Positions 9,864 to 18,516 of a DNA stretch of 64,000 nt are shown piece by piece. Positions within the stretch are counted from its first letter, which is position 1; each line of letters opens with the position of its first letter. This stretch comes from Bog-756 sp963778165 (GTDB lineage Bacteria; Actinomycetota; Acidimicrobiia; Acidimicrobiales; RAAP-2), in the NCBI GenBank assembly GCA_963778165.1, contig CAVZTE010000003.1:558001-622000 (forward strand), read 5' to 3'. A program made the position numbers and the translations under genes. The notes under the pieces are model-generated. The model searched no databases and was not told where the DNA came from. It saw only the letters and a program-made list of their open reading frames with translations.

Positions 9864-9942
9864 CCGCGCTTAACTTCAGCCGTTCCGCTCACAACCCACC
9901 TGGTCAAACTGGCGCCAGCACAGCGCTTAGTGGGAGATGATT

Positions 9943-9982
9943 GGGGTCAAGAGGTCCCGGGTTCAAATCCCGGCAGCCCGAC
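9943..9982 (+). repeat. 3' half of tRNA-Pro(GGG): right attachment-site copy
   Basis: Forty bases identical to the intact tRNA from the anticodon loop (GGGGTCAAGAGG) through the T-arm to the discriminator and first CCA base (7711-7750), after which the sequences part (GAGCAGG here, CACATGG at the intact gene). There is no 5' half upstream, so it is not a functional tRNA. It marks the right junction of the element that begins at the intact tRNA. Confidence 0.85.
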
Positions 9983-10001
9983 GAGCAGGTCCAGGCGGAG
10001 G

Positions 10002-10277
10002 CTATGCGGTCGCCCTTGAGACCGCTCGACGATTCTGGGCCGCAACGGCTTTGAATTGATCGCGACGCGCCCCACGGGCCATCACCTCGCAACGGGGTGT
10101 AAACCCTGGATGTGAGTCGGGGAGGCGATCCTTGCTTTCAAGCGTGAGCTCAAATACCCACCGGTGTGTGTCGCCAGGGACGCCCTCCTCAGTGGAGGTG
10201 ATCGAAGTCGCAACGCCATAGCCAGCCTCAAAGGTGAGGCCCTGTTTGACGTGGAGGACGACGGGGTGCCAGGCCAT
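10002..10277 (-). CDS. Uncertain hypothetical protein
   Basis: A 91-residue frame with a protein-like composition (VLHVKQGLTFEAGYGVATSI, then HRWVFELTLES) just right of the island. I recognise no family, there is no clear RBS, and the opposite strand also has open frames, so this could be a relic or spurious. The rest of 9983-10548 holds nothing I can support. Confidence 0.25.
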   Translation of the reverse strand: MAWHPVVLHVKQGLTFEAGYGVATSITSTEEGVPGDTHRWVFELTLESKDRLPDSHPGFTPRCEVMARGARRDQFKAVAAQNRRAVSRATA

Positions 10278-10548
10278 GCCGACGATTCACCCACGAATCG
10301 TTCGGCACCCGAGACACCGACATGCTGTTCCTCATGCACCACTCCCGTCGCAGTTGTGCAGGGTCATGGCAACTTCGTCACCAACCCGGCGGACTGGACC
10401 GCAACACTCATGCAATGTCGTCCAAAACGACCGGCACCTTCGTCATGGGACACGGTTTCCCACTGCCTCGGACCCCACGGGACGCAAACCACAGACTCTG
10501 GTTCGTCGGTGGAGATTCCGCTGAGGATGCGCCCCAGAGGGGGACGGC

Positions 10549-11877
10549 TTAGGAAACTGTCACCTCGATGGGCTCTCCGCACCCGAACCAGCGATTGTGT
10601 TCGTGGACCAGGTCCACTTGGAGCTGGTAGACGCCCGGTTCTGCCGGGGTGGCGAATTGCGCGTGCTCATATGCGGCGCCCCCAGGCATTAAGGAACTGC
10701 CGAGAATGTATCGGTCCTCGAGAACCGTGGTTCCGCTCCCGTCGCTGGAATACCAACGGCATCCGAGGCGAATGAGCGGATGGCGAAGGCGGTCCGGCCA
10801 TCGCACTGTTCCCCGGTTGTGAACTTTCACCAACGCGACGAAGCTGGATCGCGCTGGAACCGTCGAAGGAGGATCAAGGACAACGACCTCGGCGCGGTAG
10901 GCGTCCTCGGGGAGGAGGGGATCCGGATCGGGATAGAGCTCCCCCCATCGATCCTTCGCTGTCCTGTGGTCTACCTTCGAATCCGACGCCATCGCGAACC
11001 CGAGTTGGTCCAGATGGTGGTGATAACGAACCCTGAGCCGGTCAGCCAGGGCTGAGGGAATCACCTCAGTCCACAGATTGCTGGTTGCGGTCCAACTGTG
11101 CCGGACGCCACCCTGTTCGTTGACCCAGTTCGGGGTGAATTTCGTCACAGCCTCACTGATAGGTCTGGATGGCAGGAGAGACCATCCCTCGAGAAGGCGG
11201 CCGACCTCCTCCTCCGGCGACACGACGAGCCTCTCGTAGCTCACACGGGCCACCTGATCGTCGACCAGCCACGAGCGTGTGACATCGAGGAGGTTCAGCG
11301 CGCGCTCGCTCAAAGCCCACTGCGCAAAGTCTTCACTGGAGGGGTCTGCGTCGAGGAGTGCCTCTTCATCGCCCCCTCTGCCCCACAACCATCCGATCGT
11401 TTTCGGCTCCGTCTGAGCCATACGCAGAATCGAGACAAGTACGTCGAAGGGATGACGGGACATCGTGACCACGTTCACCCGTGCGGCCTCCAACAGGGAT
11501 TGGAGGTGCGCCGTTCGGGGCCAATGGAGATGGATCACCACACGCTCGGGAAGGTGAGCCCAGTCGAGGTCGGCAGGATGGAAGACCGACAGCTCCTCCA
11601 GGTCGAGCACATGCCCCAAGATCAGGCGGAGCCAGGTGGTTCCCGAGCGCGGGGTGGCGAGCAGAGCGATCCGAGTTGGACCCGATCCGACGGTCGGGTC
11701 CAGCGACCGTCCGGGCAATTGGATCTGCTCAGCCACAAACTCATCGAGCATGTAGTGCAAGCGGCGCGCCTCCATGACGGCGTCCGGCGATGGGTTCTGC
11801 GGCATAAGGGTCGGCGGCGTCCTTGTGATTGGAGCGGCACCGGACCGCTCGTCGTGCACTAAATCTACCCATTTCAT
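10549..11877 (-). CDS. Sulfotransferase family protein
   Basis: Transfers a sulfuryl group from PAPS to an unidentified acceptor. The 5'-phosphosulfate-binding loop TPRSGTTWLRLIL and the 3'-phosphate-binding segment VVTMSRHPFDVLVSIL are both present, as expected for the P-loop sulfotransferase fold. The last 110 residues look like an added beta-sandwich (VHNRGTVRWP, then EPGVYQLQVDLV). ATG 11877 gives about 442 residues; ATG 11805 is an alternative, and the open frame further upstream has non-coding composition. No partner gene is adjacent, although sqdB about 3 kb away also concerns sulfur-containing glycans or lipids. Confidence 0.75.
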   Translation of the reverse strand: MKWVDLVHDERSGAAPITRTPPTLMPQNPSPDAVMEARRLHYMLDEFVAEQIQLPGRSLDPTVGSGPTRIALLATPRSGTTWLRLILGHVLDLEELSVFHPADLDWAHLPERVVIHLHWPRTAHLQSLLEAARVNVVTMSRHPFDVLVSILRMAQTEPKTIGWLWGRGGDEEALLDADPSSEDFAQWALSERALNLLDVTRSWLVDDQVARVSYERLVVSPEEEVGRLLEGWSLLPSRPISEAVTKFTPNWVNEQGGVRHSWTATSNLWTEVIPSALADRLRVRYHHHLDQLGFAMASDSKVDHRTAKDRWGELYPDPDPLLPEDAYRAEVVVLDPPSTVPARSSFVALVKVHNRGTVRWPDRLRHPLIRLGCRWYSSDGSGTTVLEDRYILGSSLMPGGAAYEHAQFATPAEPGVYQLQVDLVHEHNRWFGCGEPIEVTVS

Positions 11878-12425
11878 CCGGCTCAACCCAGATCGATCTC
11901 GATTCGGTGCCGGTGATCTCGGCGCTCGGGGACGGCTGACCGGTTGGTGTGGGCCGAGGCTGTGTTCATCCCGTCCACGAGAGCGCCTCGATCGGCTGGA
12001 CGCAGAGCTGAGCCCGCGGTTAGCTCGATCATGCGCGATGCTCTGCGCGGCGTCCTCGACTTCTGCGAGCGGCCGGCCACCCGGCTCGACCGGCGTTCGG
12101 GGTCGAGCCACCTCGACCGGCTGCCTGATCGCCTCAACTCCCCGCTCGGGCGTGAGTGCCTGTTCGGCTGGCGGTCGAATCGCGGGCCGGAGGAGTAGGG
12201 AGGTTGCCGACGGACGTCGGTGCCTAAGGAGGTCCCCGAACCCTTGACCGAGTTGAGGTTGGCCGCACTCAATGGACGCTTTTGGGCCACAACCGACTGG
12301 CCGCACGGCTACGTGCCGCCACTGTCTTAGACTCCCCAATCCAGTTGTAGCTGGTGGCTACACTGACCACGTGGTGACGGCGGATCCTGACGGAACGGTC
12401 AGTTCGGCCCCCACAGTTCCCCTCG
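11878..12425. other. Divergent intergenic region
   Basis: About 550 bases between the leftward sulfotransferase and the rightward DUF2079-type gene. Open frames here have Arg/Ser/Pro-rich compositions typical of high-GC noise. No RNA gene or clear promoter is recognised. Confidence 0.35.
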
Positions 12426-13954
12426 GTGCCGAGCAACACAGGCGCCCGCAATGGGATCGGGGACCAGAATCAGTCCTACCTCGCTCTCCGCATCGGGGGA
12501 GCCGTCGTTTTGGCTCTTTGGATGATCGGTCTCGCCGCGTTCTCGATTGCCCTCTACCACCGGAACTTTCTGGGCGAGGACTTCGCCACCTACAACCAGG
12601 CGTGGACACTGATCGGTCAGGGCCATCTGAACCCGTATGACACGGTGTTCGGGTTCCCATTCGTCAAGTCCGACTTTGAGCTGATCATTTGGCCACTGGC
12701 TATTGTCCACCTGGTCCTGCCATCCTCAGCAGTCCTCCTATGGATCCAGGACGCCGCCGTCGCCGGCAGTGGGCTCATCGCCTACCTCTGGGCCTTGGAG
12801 TACCTCGAACGTCAAAAAGTCAATCTCTGGGTGGTCGTTGGCGTGGCCGCAGCGGTACTGACGGCGACGGTGGCCAACCCCGGGACTTACTCCACACTGA
12901 GTTTCGACGTACACCTCGAACCGATATCGACCTTTTTTGCTTTGCTTGCAGCCCGCGAGTTTTGGCGGGGGAGACCCCGGCGGGGTTGGGTCTGGGTAGC
13001 GGTAGTCCTCCTCTGCGGTTCCTTTGCCGCTCTCATGGTGGTGGGGCTCGGCGTGTCTGCGTCTGCTGGCCCGGCCCGATACCCGGCGATCCGGGGTGCT
13101 CCTGGTCATCACCGGCCTGGCTTGGACTGCGCTCATCTCAGCTCTCCACGCCAACCAGGGATCGGGTCTCTCGCTCTACGCCTACCTGGCCGGGCGTTCC
13201 ACGCTGACCGGAGCCGGCGGGATGGTGTTGATTGTCGGTGGAATCGTCACCCACCCGGCCCGCGTGCTCCACCAATTCGACTCCCGGCTGGGGGCTATGT
13301 GGAGACTCATCAAGCCGGTGGGGATCGTCGGCCTTGCGTCCGCGTGGGGGTTCGGGATTCCTGCCGTCGTCCTCGTGACCGATGCGCTCAACTCCAGGAG
13401 TGACTTCCTGAACAACGCATTCCAGAATTTCGCTGTGTTCCCTTTCGTCCTCGTCGGGACGGTCATGGTCCTCGTATGGCTGGCGCAACGGTTCCGAAAA
13501 GGATGGCTTCCGGCCGCTGTGGTTGCCATCGTCGTTGCGACCGTATCGTTCGACTACGGAGCCCAGTGGTCGCCCGCGCTGGTTCGTGGAGCAGTCGCCC
13601 AGGTCCAGCCGAGCACCGCCGCCCGAGCTGCGCGTGGCGCTGGCCGCGACGCCGGCGGACGCCGAAGTCATCGCTACGGTCTCGATAATGGGCCGCTTCT
13701 GCGCCCGGCCTGCCTGCTACTTCTACTTCCCCAATGGGCCCCGTCCCGTCGTGAGCCGCACTGTCGTCTTCGTGTTCGCCACCGACAACGAGGCCACTAC
13801 TACGCCGGCCGGTTCGGCGATGGCGATCGCCTACGTGATTAACCGATTGCACGCTCGGACAATTGTGAACGCAGACAGTGTCGCCGCTTTCGTCTGGCAC
13901 CCGCCGCCAGGCACCACCGAGGTAACCGTTCCTGGTGTGGCTCTCCCTGCCTGA
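12426..13954 (+). CDS. DUF2079-type multi-pass membrane protein, broken by two frame changes
   Basis: Polytopic membrane protein of about 505 residues. GTG 12426 begins a frame with a first helix (GGAVVLALWMIGLAAFSIAL) and the motif GEDFATYNQAWTLIGQGHL, typical of DUF2079 proteins (GT-C-like membrane proteins of unknown substrate). Near 13050 the protein passes to a second frame (LRLLARPDTRRSGVLLVITG) and near 13620 to a third (PELRVALAATPADAEVIATV), which ends at 13954 with the C-terminal exoplasmic domain. Sequence is coherent across both breaks, suggesting indels in the data. The role is probably envelope glycan or lipid processing, by family analogy only. Confidence 0.6.
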
Positions 13955-14075
13955 CGCCGACCATGGGGTCGATCCATGACCGCTAGGCCCCCTGCGACGG
14001 GAAGCAAGGAAAGTCAGGGACTGTCTCAGCGACATCGCTCGACGTGCCTACAACGTTGCTGCTTCACAGAGGCGC

Positions 14076-14109
14076 CCCCCGTAGGGGGTAATGGCATACA
14101 AATGCCATT
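14076..14109. promoter_or_regulatory. Two adjacent perfect hairpins
   Basis: CCCCC-GTA-GGGGG (14076-14088) is followed directly by AATGGCAT-ACAA-ATGCCATT (14090-14109), eight perfect base pairs with a four-base loop. They lie 120 bases after the DUF2079-type gene. They may be terminators for that gene, although no T-run follows, or an operator; the sequence alone cannot decide. Confidence 0.35.
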
Positions 14110-14424
14110 GGAGTTGCCGACATCGGTGGCACCGTCCACGAACACCGGGCGGGTTCCAATCGACCGCCTGTGTGTTAGCCCGCTCCCGACGGACCCGAGT
14201 TGCGGTGTCGATAAGCCTACCGGGCGGGGATTATCCGGTCATGTGTCTGGGGACCACGAACCATCCGGATCGGGCGACTACCTCAGCCGGATTCTGGCCC
14301 TGGCCTGGAAGAACAACCCAGATACTCAGACGTCAGGGAGGATGGCGAATCTCTGGAAGGGATCCACCTCGAGGATCGACACCTGCCGAGCCAAGTGTGA
14401 GCAGAAGTAGGTAGTTTTGGCGTC

Positions 14425-14488
14425 AGGCGCCCGGGGGTCTGCCCACTCCTACCTGCCTTACAAGGGGAGAGTTCCGCCCCGGGCGCCT
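14425..14488. ncRNA. Candidate structured element: perfect 12-bp inverted repeat
   Basis: AGGCGCCCGGGG (14425-14436) pairs perfectly with CCCCGGGCGCCT (14477-14488). The 40-base interior can pair further (CTCC near 14446 with GGGGAG near 14464). It lies about 430 bases upstream of sqdB in otherwise gene-free sequence. It does not match a riboswitch class I can recall. It could be an RNA leader, a small RNA or an imperfect palindromic repeat. Confidence 0.3.
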
Positions 14489-14915
14489 CTACCCCCACTG
14501 TGCGCCTCTCCTTGGTACGGCCGGTTTCTGGATGGTGAACATTCCATGAACACGGGGACCGCGTTACTTCGAGCCGGCGTCGACCGGCTCCCGTCAACGG
14601 GTCTTTCCGATAATCCCGATGACTTTTATGGGCTATATGGTTCCTACATCGAGGGGCTGAATGAATGGCTTCCTCGAGCCCTCGGTCGATCAGAGGGGCG
14701 TTCTCGGCAATTTCACAAATTGCCGCTACGGCGCATTGGGAAGGCAATGTGAGGTGGCCCCTTCCACCGTTAGCGACGGCGATTGAACCTCACTCCAGCT
14801 CGCCGGATCACGTTGATCCTTTCCAAGCTTTCAATTGGGGCGCTATAGTAACCTCGCTGGGGCAGGCGAACACCGAGTCCTTATGGGCCGCTATTTCGCA
14901 GGAAAAGGGGGCATT

Positions 14916-16110
14916 ATGAAGTTTCTCATTCTCGGGGGCGACGGTTTTTGTGGTTGGCCGACGAGCCTTCATCTATCGCAGTCCGGTCACGATGTCACCA
15001 TCGTCGACAACCTGAGCCGTCGATGCATTGACGTGGAGCTCGAGGTCGAATCCCTCACTCCGGTGCGCCCGATCCACGAGCGTCTCGATGTCTGGAAGGA
15101 CCACACCGGCAAGGAGATCGGCTTCGTCAATCTCGATCTTGCCCGTGAGTACGACCGGCTGGTGGCTTTGCTGCGGGAGGTCCAGCCTGACGCCATCGTG
15201 CACTTTGCCGAGCAACGGGCAGCCCCGTACTCGATGCGGAGTGAGAAGACGAAGCGGTACACCGTCGACAACAACATCACCGCCACGCACAACATGCTGT
15301 GTGCCATCGTCGAGTCCGGACTGGACATTGCGGTCGTCCATCTGGGAACCATGGGCGTCTACGGCTACGGCTGGTCGGGCTCGGCTCCGATCCCCGAGGG
15401 CTACCTCACCGTGCACGTGCCCACGCCGGACGGTCAACTCGAGCGGGAGATTCTGCACCCGGCCAACCCGGGGTCGATCTATCACATGACCAAGACCCTT
15501 GATCAGCTGCTGTTCGCCTTCTATGCGAAGAACGACGGCGTGCGGATCACGGACCTCCACCAGGGCATCGTCTGGGGCACCCAGACTCCCGAAACGGTGA
15601 TCGACGAGCGCCTGATCAACCGGTTCGACTACGACGGCGACTACGGCACCGTCCTCAACCGGTTCATCATGCAGGCGGCCATCGGTCACCCGCTCACCGT
15701 GCACGGCACTGGCGGTCAGACCAGGGCGTTCATCCACATCCGTGACACCGTGCGGTGCATCGAGATCGCCCTCAAGAACCCACCAGCTGCGGGAGAGCAG
15801 GTCTCGGTTTTCAACCAGGTCACGGAGACCTACCGGGTCCGAGGAGCTCGCCGATCTCATCTCCGAGCTGACCGGCGTGGAGATCGCCTACCTTCCGAAC
15901 CCCCGCAAGGAGGCCGCGGAGAACGATCTCAATGTGACACGGGAACGCTTCCTGGCGTTGGGCCTCAATCCCACCACCCTGTCCGAGGGTCTCCTCGAGG
16001 AGACCAGAGAGGTCGGCGCCAAGTACGCCTACCGAGCCGATTTCTCGAAGATCGTGGCAAAGACGGTCTGGCGGGCCGGCATGGAAGTCTCACCGGACCT
16101 GCTTCGCTAG
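14916..16110 (+). CDS. sqdB: UDP-sulfoquinovose synthase, with one frame change
   Basis: Makes UDP-sulfoquinovose from UDP-glucose and sulfite, the head-group donor for the sulfolipid SQDG. ATG 14916 follows GGAAAAGGGG. The N-terminus has an NAD-binding Rossmann loop (LILGGDGFCGWP). The family's EQRAAPYSM, VHLGTMGVYG, SIYHMTKT (Tyr-x3-Lys active site) and VHGTGGQTRAFIHIRDTV segments are present and match plant SQD1 closely. The frame shifts at about 15838, where one extra base in GGGTCCGAGG separates TETYRV from EELADLI. The rest reads to 16110 in the new frame with the family's C-terminal PNPR motif. No sulfolipid glycosyltransferase gene is adjacent. Confidence 0.9.
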
Positions 16111-16192
16111 GCAGTACCGGTCCCTCAACCAACAACATGACTGCCGCCACGGGGACGGCAGTTCCTGCGGGTCGTTCCGGGGCACCTGGGAC

Positions 16193-16600
16193 GTGCTGAT
16201 CAACGTGGCATGGCGGGGCGACGTCAGCAATGACGAACTGAACACCCTGCATGCCGAGGCCTTTGAGACCCGCGTGTTCACGGCTGAGGAATGGGACTGG
16301 AAGTCGCAGCTCGACCGACACAGTCTGGGCTGGGTGACCGCCCGGGCGGCGGACCGCTTGGTCGGGTTCGTCAACGTCATCTGGGACGGGCTCGTGCACG
16401 CCTGGATCCAGGACACGATGGTGGCTACGGACCTCCGAACTCGGGGGATAGGCGCTCGACTGGTCCGCACGGCCCGGGAGGAAGCCAAACGAGCCGGATG
16501 CGAGTGGCTACACGTCGACTTCGACGATCACCTCGGCCCCTTCTACTACCAGGCCTGCGGCTTTACTCCCACCTCGGCTGGCCTTATCCGCCTGGACTGA
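16193..16600 (+). CDS. GNAT family N-acetyltransferase
   Basis: A 135-residue single-domain acetyltransferase starting at GTG 16193. The acetyl-CoA binding motif A is clear (IQDTMVATDLRTRGIGARLV, with RxxGIG in the loop), followed by the usual CEWLHVDFDDHLGPFY and YQACGF segments where a Tyr typically acts as general acid. The substrate is unknown. It sits 80 bases after sqdB, so the two may be co-transcribed. Confidence 0.8.
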   Translation: MLINVAWRGDVSNDELNTLHAEAFETRVFTAEEWDWKSQLDRHSLGWVTARAADRLVGFVNVIWDGLVHAWIQDTMVATDLRTRGIGARLVRTAREEAKRAGCEWLHVDFDDHLGPFYYQACGFTPTSAGLIRLD

Positions 16601-16650
16601 CGGTCGGTGGTCCGCAGTAAGCCGTCCGTCTCTTCGGGCAGTATGGAGCA

Positions 16651-17304
16651 GTGAGCGCCTTGTCTGAATCAGCCAGCCAGCCCACGTCGAGTTGGAGCGA
16701 CCCCGACCGCGTCGAGCACTACCTGGCTCGGATCGGAGGAATCGAGGCCCGTGGAGCCGGCGAGAAGGTCCTGACCACCCTGCTGCCCGTTTCACCTCGA
16801 GCCGTACTCGACCTTGGGTGTGGGGACGGGAGGCTCTCAGCGCTGGTGCTCGATCAGTGCCCCAGTGTCGAAGTGGTGGTCGGGGTGGACTCGTCGCCGA
16901 CGATGCTCAGTCATGCCCGTAAGCGGTTCGCCGGCGACGGGCGGGTCACGATCCGTGAGTGGGATCTGGAGGATCCACTAACTCCGCTCGGAGCGTTCGA
17001 CGTGATCATTGCGGGATTCTCGATCCATCACGTCGACGACCAGCGGAAACGGTCGCTGTTCGGCGAGATCAACCGGTTGTTGATACCAACGGGCCTCTTT
17101 GCCAATCTGGAGGTCGTCAAATCGGCCACCCCCGAGCTTCATCGGCAATTTTTGGACCTGATCGGTCGGCGGGACGACGATCCGGAGGATCGACTGGCGG
17201 GCGTCGAAGACCAGCTTCGATGGATGCGTGAGGCCGGTCTGGCCAACGTCGATTGCTACTGGCGCTGGCGAGGATTCGCCCTCCTGGCCGGACACGCCCC
17301 CTGA
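16651..17304 (+). CDS. Class I SAM-dependent methyltransferase
   Basis: A 217-residue protein from GTG 16651. Motif I VLDLGCGDGRLS binds SAM, followed by VVVGVDSSPTML (acidic residue for the ribose), REWDLEDPL and the post-motif FDVIIAGFSIHHVDD. This is the UbiE/Methyltransf_25 type acting on small molecules. The acceptor cannot be told from sequence. It lies 50 bases after the acetyltransferase gene in the same direction. Confidence 0.8.
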   Translation: MSALSESASQPTSSWSDPDRVEHYLARIGGIEARGAGEKVLTTLLPVSPRAVLDLGCGDGRLSALVLDQCPSVEVVVGVDSSPTMLSHARKRFAGDGRVTIREWDLEDPLTPLGAFDVIIAGFSIHHVDDQRKRSLFGEINRLLIPTGLFANLEVVKSATPELHRQFLDLIGRRDDDPEDRLAGVEDQLRWMREAGLANVDCYWRWRGFALLAGHAP

Positions 17305-17349
17305 TGGCCTACCACCGGGTCACGTGACGCCCGGGGGACGGGATCTCAC

Positions 17350-17568
17350 CTACGGGCGGTGTTGCCGGTTCGGACTCTTTCGTGCGAAGAGCCAATAGAC
17401 GAGAGCGTTTCCCATCTGTACCGCGCTGGCGATCCGCCATGCCCATTTCGGGCCTCGGATCTGATCGGGATCCCTGTTCTTGATGTCCCGCCAGGTGAAC
17501 GCGGCCACGATCACATGGAGGACAGCCAAAAGGATCAGCAGCTTCCTGTCGGGCTTTCGTCCGGCCAT
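17350..17568 (-). CDS. Small two-helix membrane protein
   Basis: A 72-residue protein with an N-terminal helix (LLILLAVLHVIVAAFTW), a short basic loop with KNRDPDQIRGPKW, and a second helix (ASAVQMGNALVYWLFA) ending in a charged tail. The loop-plus-helix layout resembles the small actinobacterial proteins related to the PLD nuclease N-terminal membrane segment, but the match is weak. The function is unknown. Confidence 0.6.
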   Translation of the reverse strand: MAGRKPDRKLLILLAVLHVIVAAFTWRDIKNRDPDQIRGPKWAWRIASAVQMGNALVYWLFARKSPNRQHRP

Positions 17569-17813
17569 CAGCCCACTATCTCACTAATTCAGAGGATGGA
17601 ATCGAGTTAAATTACCCGGACCCACCTATCCGCTCTCATGAAGCCGGTACGCGTGAGCGGGTCCGAGCCCTGCCGTAAAGGGCCGCAAAAGGCGTCAGGC
17701 GGGAACGTGTTGGCTGAAGCCCGGGTCTGTGCGGGCATCCCGATGAAGCTGGGCGGGGACTCGCTGCCCGCCCGCTCGCGATTCCCAGCAGAGTGGGGGA
17801 GAGGCCCTGATCC

Positions 17814-18284
17814 TCAGGCCACGGCCGGACTGCTGAGGCCTGCGAGTGAATCAATGGTCTCCGTGCAGGCCCTGGCTGCCTCTCTGCCCTTCACTTCGAA
17901 GTGAGCCGAAAAGAATGCCATGTGCTGCTCGTGCTCATGGAAGTTATGGGGGGTCAACACGGCGGAGATCACCGGAACATCGACATCCAGCTGCACTCGC
18001 ATGAGTCCGCTGATCACGGCCTCGGCCACGAATTCATGCCGGTAGATCCCGCCATCCACCACCAGGCCGGCGGCCACAACCGCCGAGTACCTCCCGGTTA
18101 GGGCCAGTCGCTTGGCGTAGAACGGAAGCTCGAACGCCCCGGTCACCTTGTAGAAGTCCACGCCCGACGGCGCGACCCCGAGTTCGGTTACCTCCTCGGC
18201 GAAGGACGCCCTGCACCGGTCGACGATCGCTTCGTGCCAGGACGATTGGACAAAGGCGATCCTGTGATTCATCGATTTACTCAT
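17814..18284 (-). CDS. ribH2: RibH2-type 6,7-dimethyl-8-ribityllumazine synthase
   Basis: Condenses the riboflavin precursors to lumazine. ATG 18284 follows a strong GGGGAGG and gives 156 residues. The sequence follows the Brucella/Rhizobium RibH2 type closely: IAFVQSSWH, TGAFELPFYAKRLA, VVDGGIYRHEFVAEAVISGL, VPVISAVLTPHNFHEHEQH, HFEVKGREAA. Like RibH2 in those bacteria it stands alone, away from other riboflavin genes. A TAGAAC/GTTCTA palindrome lies 27 bases upstream (18312-18325), so transcription is probably repressed by a TetR-family regulator. RibH2 proteins are weak catalysts, so a role other than housekeeping riboflavin synthesis is possible. Confidence 0.85.
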   Translation of the reverse strand: MSKSMNHRIAFVQSSWHEAIVDRCRASFAEEVTELGVAPSGVDFYKVTGAFELPFYAKRLALTGRYSAVVAAGLVVDGGIYRHEFVAEAVISGLMRVQLDVDVPVISAVLTPHNFHEHEQHMAFFSAHFEVKGREAARACTETIDSLAGLSSPAVA

Positions 18285-18310
18285 GGCAACCTCCCCGGGC
18301 CACTGCAATA

Positions 18311-18326
18311 TTAGAACGTGTTCTAG
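18311..18326. promoter_or_regulatory. KstR/TetR-like operator palindrome upstream of ribH2
   Basis: TAGAACGTGTTCTA at 18312-18325 has perfect six-base arms around GT, and contains AAC-N4-GTT with flanking TAG/CTA, the general form bound by KstR-like TetR repressors. Reading the minus strand, TAATAT immediately follows it and could be the -10 of the ribH2 promoter, so a bound repressor would block transcription. The identity of the regulator is unknown; no TetR gene is in the window. Confidence 0.55.
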
Positions 18327-18516
18327 TTCACTTCAACCCTTCGTCCGGGGGCCAGAAGAGTTCGAAGGCACCAGGCGGTCCTGAACCGAGCTACCCCGAC
18401 ATCGCTTCCTTTCTGGGTGCCAGCCTCGGTGAACCCGGCGAACTCCGAGCCGAGGGTGCCGCCCCGGTCGGCTGGCCTACGGTGGCGGGGCGACAGGCCA
18501 GGGAGGGACTTGCCCG

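Larger units (their letters stand above)
7716..9942. mobile_element. Right integrated element at tRNA-Pro, decayed
   Basis: This stretch of about 2.2 kb is bounded by the intact tRNA-Pro and by a second copy of the tRNA 3' half at 9943-9982 (40 identical bases). This is the classical outcome of integration into a tRNA gene with the element supplying a new 3' half. Inside are an integrase N-terminal remnant next to the tRNA and two leftward genes for exported proteins. No complete integrase, replication or transfer gene is left, so the element is probably no longer mobile. Confidence 0.6.
13955..14915. other. Long non-coding stretch upstream of sqdB
   Basis: About 960 bases without a supported gene. 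It holds two adjacent hairpins at 14076-14109 and a perfect twelve-base inverted repeat at 14425-14488, listed separately. A TATAGT hexamer near 14845, with TTTCCA 18 bases upstream, is a possible promoter for sqdB at 14916, leaving a leader of about 65 bases. Confidence 0.4.

Noticed and set aside
9943..9982. Third tRNA-Pro gene
   Set aside because: No acceptor 5' strand or D-arm; it is only the 3' half.
11878..12339. N-terminal extension of the sulfotransferase frame
   Set aside because: The extra 154 residues have Arg/Ser/Pro noise composition and no start signal; starts at 11877 or 11805 fit better.
17575..17813. Possible riboswitch beside the lumazine synthase gene
   Set aside because: GC-rich stems exist, but no FMN-riboswitch core or other class could be matched, and the region lies downstream of ribH2 rather than upstream.
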